Below, in pieces: positions 62,180-64,000 of a DNA stretch of 64,000 bases. This stretch comes from Kuschelorhynchus macadamiae. Lineage: Eukaryota; Arthropoda; Insecta; Coleoptera; Curculionidae. The notes under the pieces were generated by a model, which was not told the DNA's origin, did not search any database, and saw nothing but the letters and a program-made list of their open reading frames with translations. Numbering within the stretch: the first letter of the stretch is position 1; each line of letters begins with the position of its first letter. The translations under genes were made by a program, and so were the position numbers. The stretch lies in NCBI GenBank assembly GCA_030620095.1, contig JAUTXW010001616.1, positions 1 to 64,000 on the forward strand, written 5' to 3'.

Positions 62180-64000
62180 GGGTGTGCATCTGTTCGCTGC
62201 TGTCGTTCTGAAAAGAACAGTTTTGCTGACGTTTCTCCAAAATCACATTTGGCATTTTCGAAGCTTTCTATCTCGCCTCCAAACAGATACTGTCATATGA
62301 TTTAATTTTTACAACGAAGGTAAAAAGGGAAAATTATAATATATGTAAAACAAATTTTTAAAATGAAGTATATATTAAAAGGTTCCAAAAAGCAAAAAAA
62401 TTATTATTTAAATATTGTTGATTTGGGGCTCGCATGATAGAAATATATCATTTTATTAGTGTTGGTTAATAAACTTAAAAACTTGTCGTAAGAAGTTCAC
62501 ATGTATTTAATTCGACGGACGCGCGGACCTGATTATGCATAATATCTCGCGATAAGCGTTTGTTAATTAATATAAAAGGTGTAATCCAAGTAGGCGCCAT
62601 CTTAAACTACGTACATATTTAATTTTTACTTTTTGATACATGTATTATTTATATTTTATTGTCTCCTATACGTTCCCAGGTAAATAGGTCACCTCATGAG
62701 ATCCAACCTGTACATGTATTGATAAAAACAGAAAAATATATTTAATATCTCTTTTAACTTAAAATAAATTATTTGGAAAACAAGTTAAAACACATTTAAC
62801 ATGAAATACGTCAGATTTTTAATTTAACGTATTTTATAACATTAAATGCTACCTAAGAAATCGATAGTTCCACATTGTTTTTATTAAATAGAAAAAAAAA
62901 ATTGTTTGACCTCAAAAACTCAAATACTACACGAATATTGGCAATTTTGGACCAGGTTTTATCCCCTTTTCTCTGTCATTGGAGGGATAAATGTCATAAG
63001 CAATCTGAACTTTTTTTTCTAGGGTATCTTTTTTTCCCTTGATATGTGTACCAAATTCGACGTTAATATCGTCAAAAGTTATCTGGGAAAAACAATTTTT
63101 TTGCTGAATTTTTTTTGACGTTTTAAACATTTTAGCGAATACAATTATTTGAATTCCTTTTGCAAAAACTTGTGTCTCACATCAGGGGTGCGATTTTGGA
63201 GATAACGATAGTTAAGTTAACGTTCGCTAAATCACGTGATTTAGCGAAACAACAGATAGGTGTTTAGAACAATCATTTCTTAAATGGAAAATTACATGCA
63301 TATTTGATCAAGTAAGCCATGCTTTGCACCTAATTTGACAATTACTCTTAACCTTAAATTACTTTGTTGACATTGATGAAAACATACAAAATACGAAGAA
63401 AGTTTACTAGTTTCTGTTTATTAACATACACATATTTTATTATTCTGGAAATAATGAAAAGGTGATGAAGAATAAAGCAGCTGCAGCTTTTAGGTCTGTC
63501 TGAAAAACCACAATACTTAAACACTTCTAAAAGATAAGATAAAGCGGCCTTGCTAGTACGAGTTGGCCAGAGTTGGTGATCGAATAATTATTGTACCTAA
63601 TACCTACTGTTTCTGTATAATCCAGAAGAACCACAAATAATTGGGGATTCTAAATTTAAATGCTTACAATTGAGTGCAGTGAGAAATGGTGAAAATTTTA
63701 GTGGGTTTGATTTCATATAATCTACTTCTTCAGTACTAGGCTTTTGATGTTAATAGCCAAATTTCAGAAAGCGGCATAAAAGATATTTTAGAGACATTAG
63801 AAAATATGATATTTTTAAAAACACTAGCAGGTATTTATTATCCAAAAAATTAATGTATACTTTTAATAGTGATAAATGTATTATCAGATAATACAGTAGA
63901 CTAATTTTAGTGTATTAGCCAGAAATTTGTTTTATCTATTTTGAATTAAATTATGTTAACCGTATTTTCATATCTATGACATATGTTATCTATATTTATC
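62177..64000. other. UBR4 intron 19, right end of window
   Basis: 62177 begins CCGGGTGTGCATCTG, perhaps another CNGGGTG terminus. Minus-strand 63130-62927 is a 67-codon frame (DTLEKKVQIAYDIYPSNDRE) with no recognised domain. No UBR4 exon found. Confidence 0.45.

Noticed and set aside
62038..62255. Tyr/Ile-rich frames over the AT tract
   Set aside because: Translation of a dinucleotide repeat.
62927..63130. 67-codon minus-strand frame
   Set aside because: Lysine-rich, no motif, no supporting context.

Overview
This window looks like insect nuclear DNA. It is AT-rich, has one conserved host gene split into many exons by short and very long introns, and is packed with metazoan mobile elements of many kinds: hAT, Transib, Tc1/mariner-like, Penelope-like and LINE. 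A beetle or similar large-genome insect would fit, but the species cannot be fixed from the sequence.

The only host gene I can support is the 5' part of a UBR4 orthologue (Drosophila purity of essence/pushover) on the + strand. Nineteen exons between 5518 and 57823 join without one reading-frame break into about 1178 codons, aligning end to end with the N-terminal quarter of UBR4. The gene runs off the right edge; the UBR box and the C-terminal ligase region lie beyond it. Intron 2 alone (5871-33599) is 27.7 kb and is a sink for mobile elements. Other introns are as short as 64 bp.

Layout. 1-5517 holds a short hAT-type MITE (796-1053) and a complete hAT transposon (1322-5136). The transposon has a perfect 8-bp target duplication, and its transposase is uninterrupted (665 aa) once two introns are removed. 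UBR4 exons 1-2 follow at once. Intron 2 then holds: two head-to-head LINE relics (6790-12640); copies of a tandem-unit repeat family here called XR (12870-17320, 21760-24281, 26456-30945); a hAT-type element (13849-16572) inside XR that itself holds a truncated Penelope-like element; a dead mariner-like element (19460-20414); and a nearly intact Transib element (27021-30811), the RAG1-related superfamily, flanked by CGACG duplications and sitting inside an XR copy. From 33600 to 57823 the UBR4 exons resume, with smaller relics between them: a tRNA-Thr-like inverted pair, hammerhead-ribozyme-like motifs, two LINE relics, a Tc1-like element and microsatellites. From 58441 to 62185 there is a large mirrored structure of nested CAGGG-ended repeats around a dead DD41D mariner-like transposase gene.

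The most notable items are the Transib copy with its 19-bp first coding exon and a single homopolymer frameshift, the spliced intact hAT transposase, the hammerhead-like motifs linked to the Penelope relic, and the mirrored multi-level palindromes.
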